Below, in pieces: positions 55,200-55,433 of a stretch of DNA of 55,433 nucleotides; the stretch's first letter is position 1; each line of letters opens with the position of its first letter. This DNA comes from Gyrodactylus bullatarudis (lineage: Eukaryota > Platyhelminthes > Monogenea > Gyrodactylidea > Gyrodactylidae). The notes beneath the pieces were generated by a model. The model was not told the DNA's origin. It made no database searches and worked only from the letters and a program-made list of their open reading frames with translations. Where the stretch lies: assembly GCA_012064415.1 (NCBI GenBank), contig SSNU01000007.1, positions 102,146 to 157,578 on the forward strand, given 5' to 3'. Both the position numbers and the translations under genes were made by a program.

Positions 55200-55433
55200 A
55201 TCTCCGAGTAAGCTACTTTCAAGGAGATTATTCCTTATTCATATGGGGCATATTTTTTTAAAGACAACTTCTAACATTTAGCTACGGCATACAGATGTTA
55301 ATAGGGATAAATAAATAAATTTATTGTCATATTGTATCAAAAAAGAAAAAAATATATATATGTATCAAAAGTTTTCCAGGTAGTTATATAAATCTTTTTT
55401 AGTAAATGCAATATTTTTGCGAGAGATTTCGTT
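55200..55433. other. unassigned right edge
   Basis: Nothing recognised; AT-rich with a short TATATATATA run at about 55355. Confidence 0.35.

Overview
This looks like a gene-poor, AT-rich (by eye about 70% A+T) stretch of an animal nuclear genome. The genes are split by spliceosomal introns, and they include a seven-transmembrane receptor exon, a secreted DNase II, a secreted EndoU-type endoribonuclease and a rolling-stone-like membrane protein exon. There are no bacterial operons or ribosome-binding sites. Two DNase II introns are only 32 and 33 nt long, and a transposase pseudogene carries a 35-nt intron, so the lineage has very small introns. I cannot name the phylum or species from sequence alone.

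Only about 6-8 kb carries recognisable gene or pseudogene sequence. Best supported is the minus-strand pair at 20.0-22.4 kb: EndoU (2 exons, 280 aa, one GC-AG intron), then DNase II (3 exons, 347 aa) 185 bp downstream. Both have signal peptides and their expected catalytic residues, and together they would degrade extracellular or endolysosomal RNA and DNA. Others are a 74-aa secreted cysteine-rich protein (26.6-26.8 kb, minus), a rhodopsin-family GPCR exon covering TM1-TM5 (44.45-45.24 kb, plus) whose TM6/TM7 region looks damaged, and the 5' exon of a rolling-stone homologue (13.05-13.41 kb, minus).

Most of the rest is DNA transposons and their non-autonomous derivatives. A Merlin element (4967-6293) has 190-bp terminal inverted repeats (TIRs) and an 8-bp target duplication, and holds a broken transposase. 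A pogo/Tigger-derived element (30533-31372) has 185-bp TIRs. A Tc1/mariner-type element (16605-17941) has 23-bp TIRs and TA duplications. A piggyBac-type MITE (22739-22954) is flanked by TTAA. There are also a MULE-like remnant with subterminal repeats (about 43.0-43.57 kb), a retroviral-type integrase fragment (about 12 kb), a Penelope-like RT fragment (18.0-18.3 kb), the 3' end of an LTR-type retroelement (7.56-8.17 kb) and tRNA-derived SINEs (about 9.9, 12.8, 13.0 and 39.6 kb).

The dominant repeat is a related group of TA-flanked fold-back MITEs, called here FB-A1, FB-A2 and FB-A3, with more than 20 copies or fragments spread across the window. One copy forms a 184-bp-arm inverted repeat with a single mismatch. 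Several FB-A1 copies carry a perfect palindromic E2F-type site. Long intervals with no assigned feature are listed explicitly.
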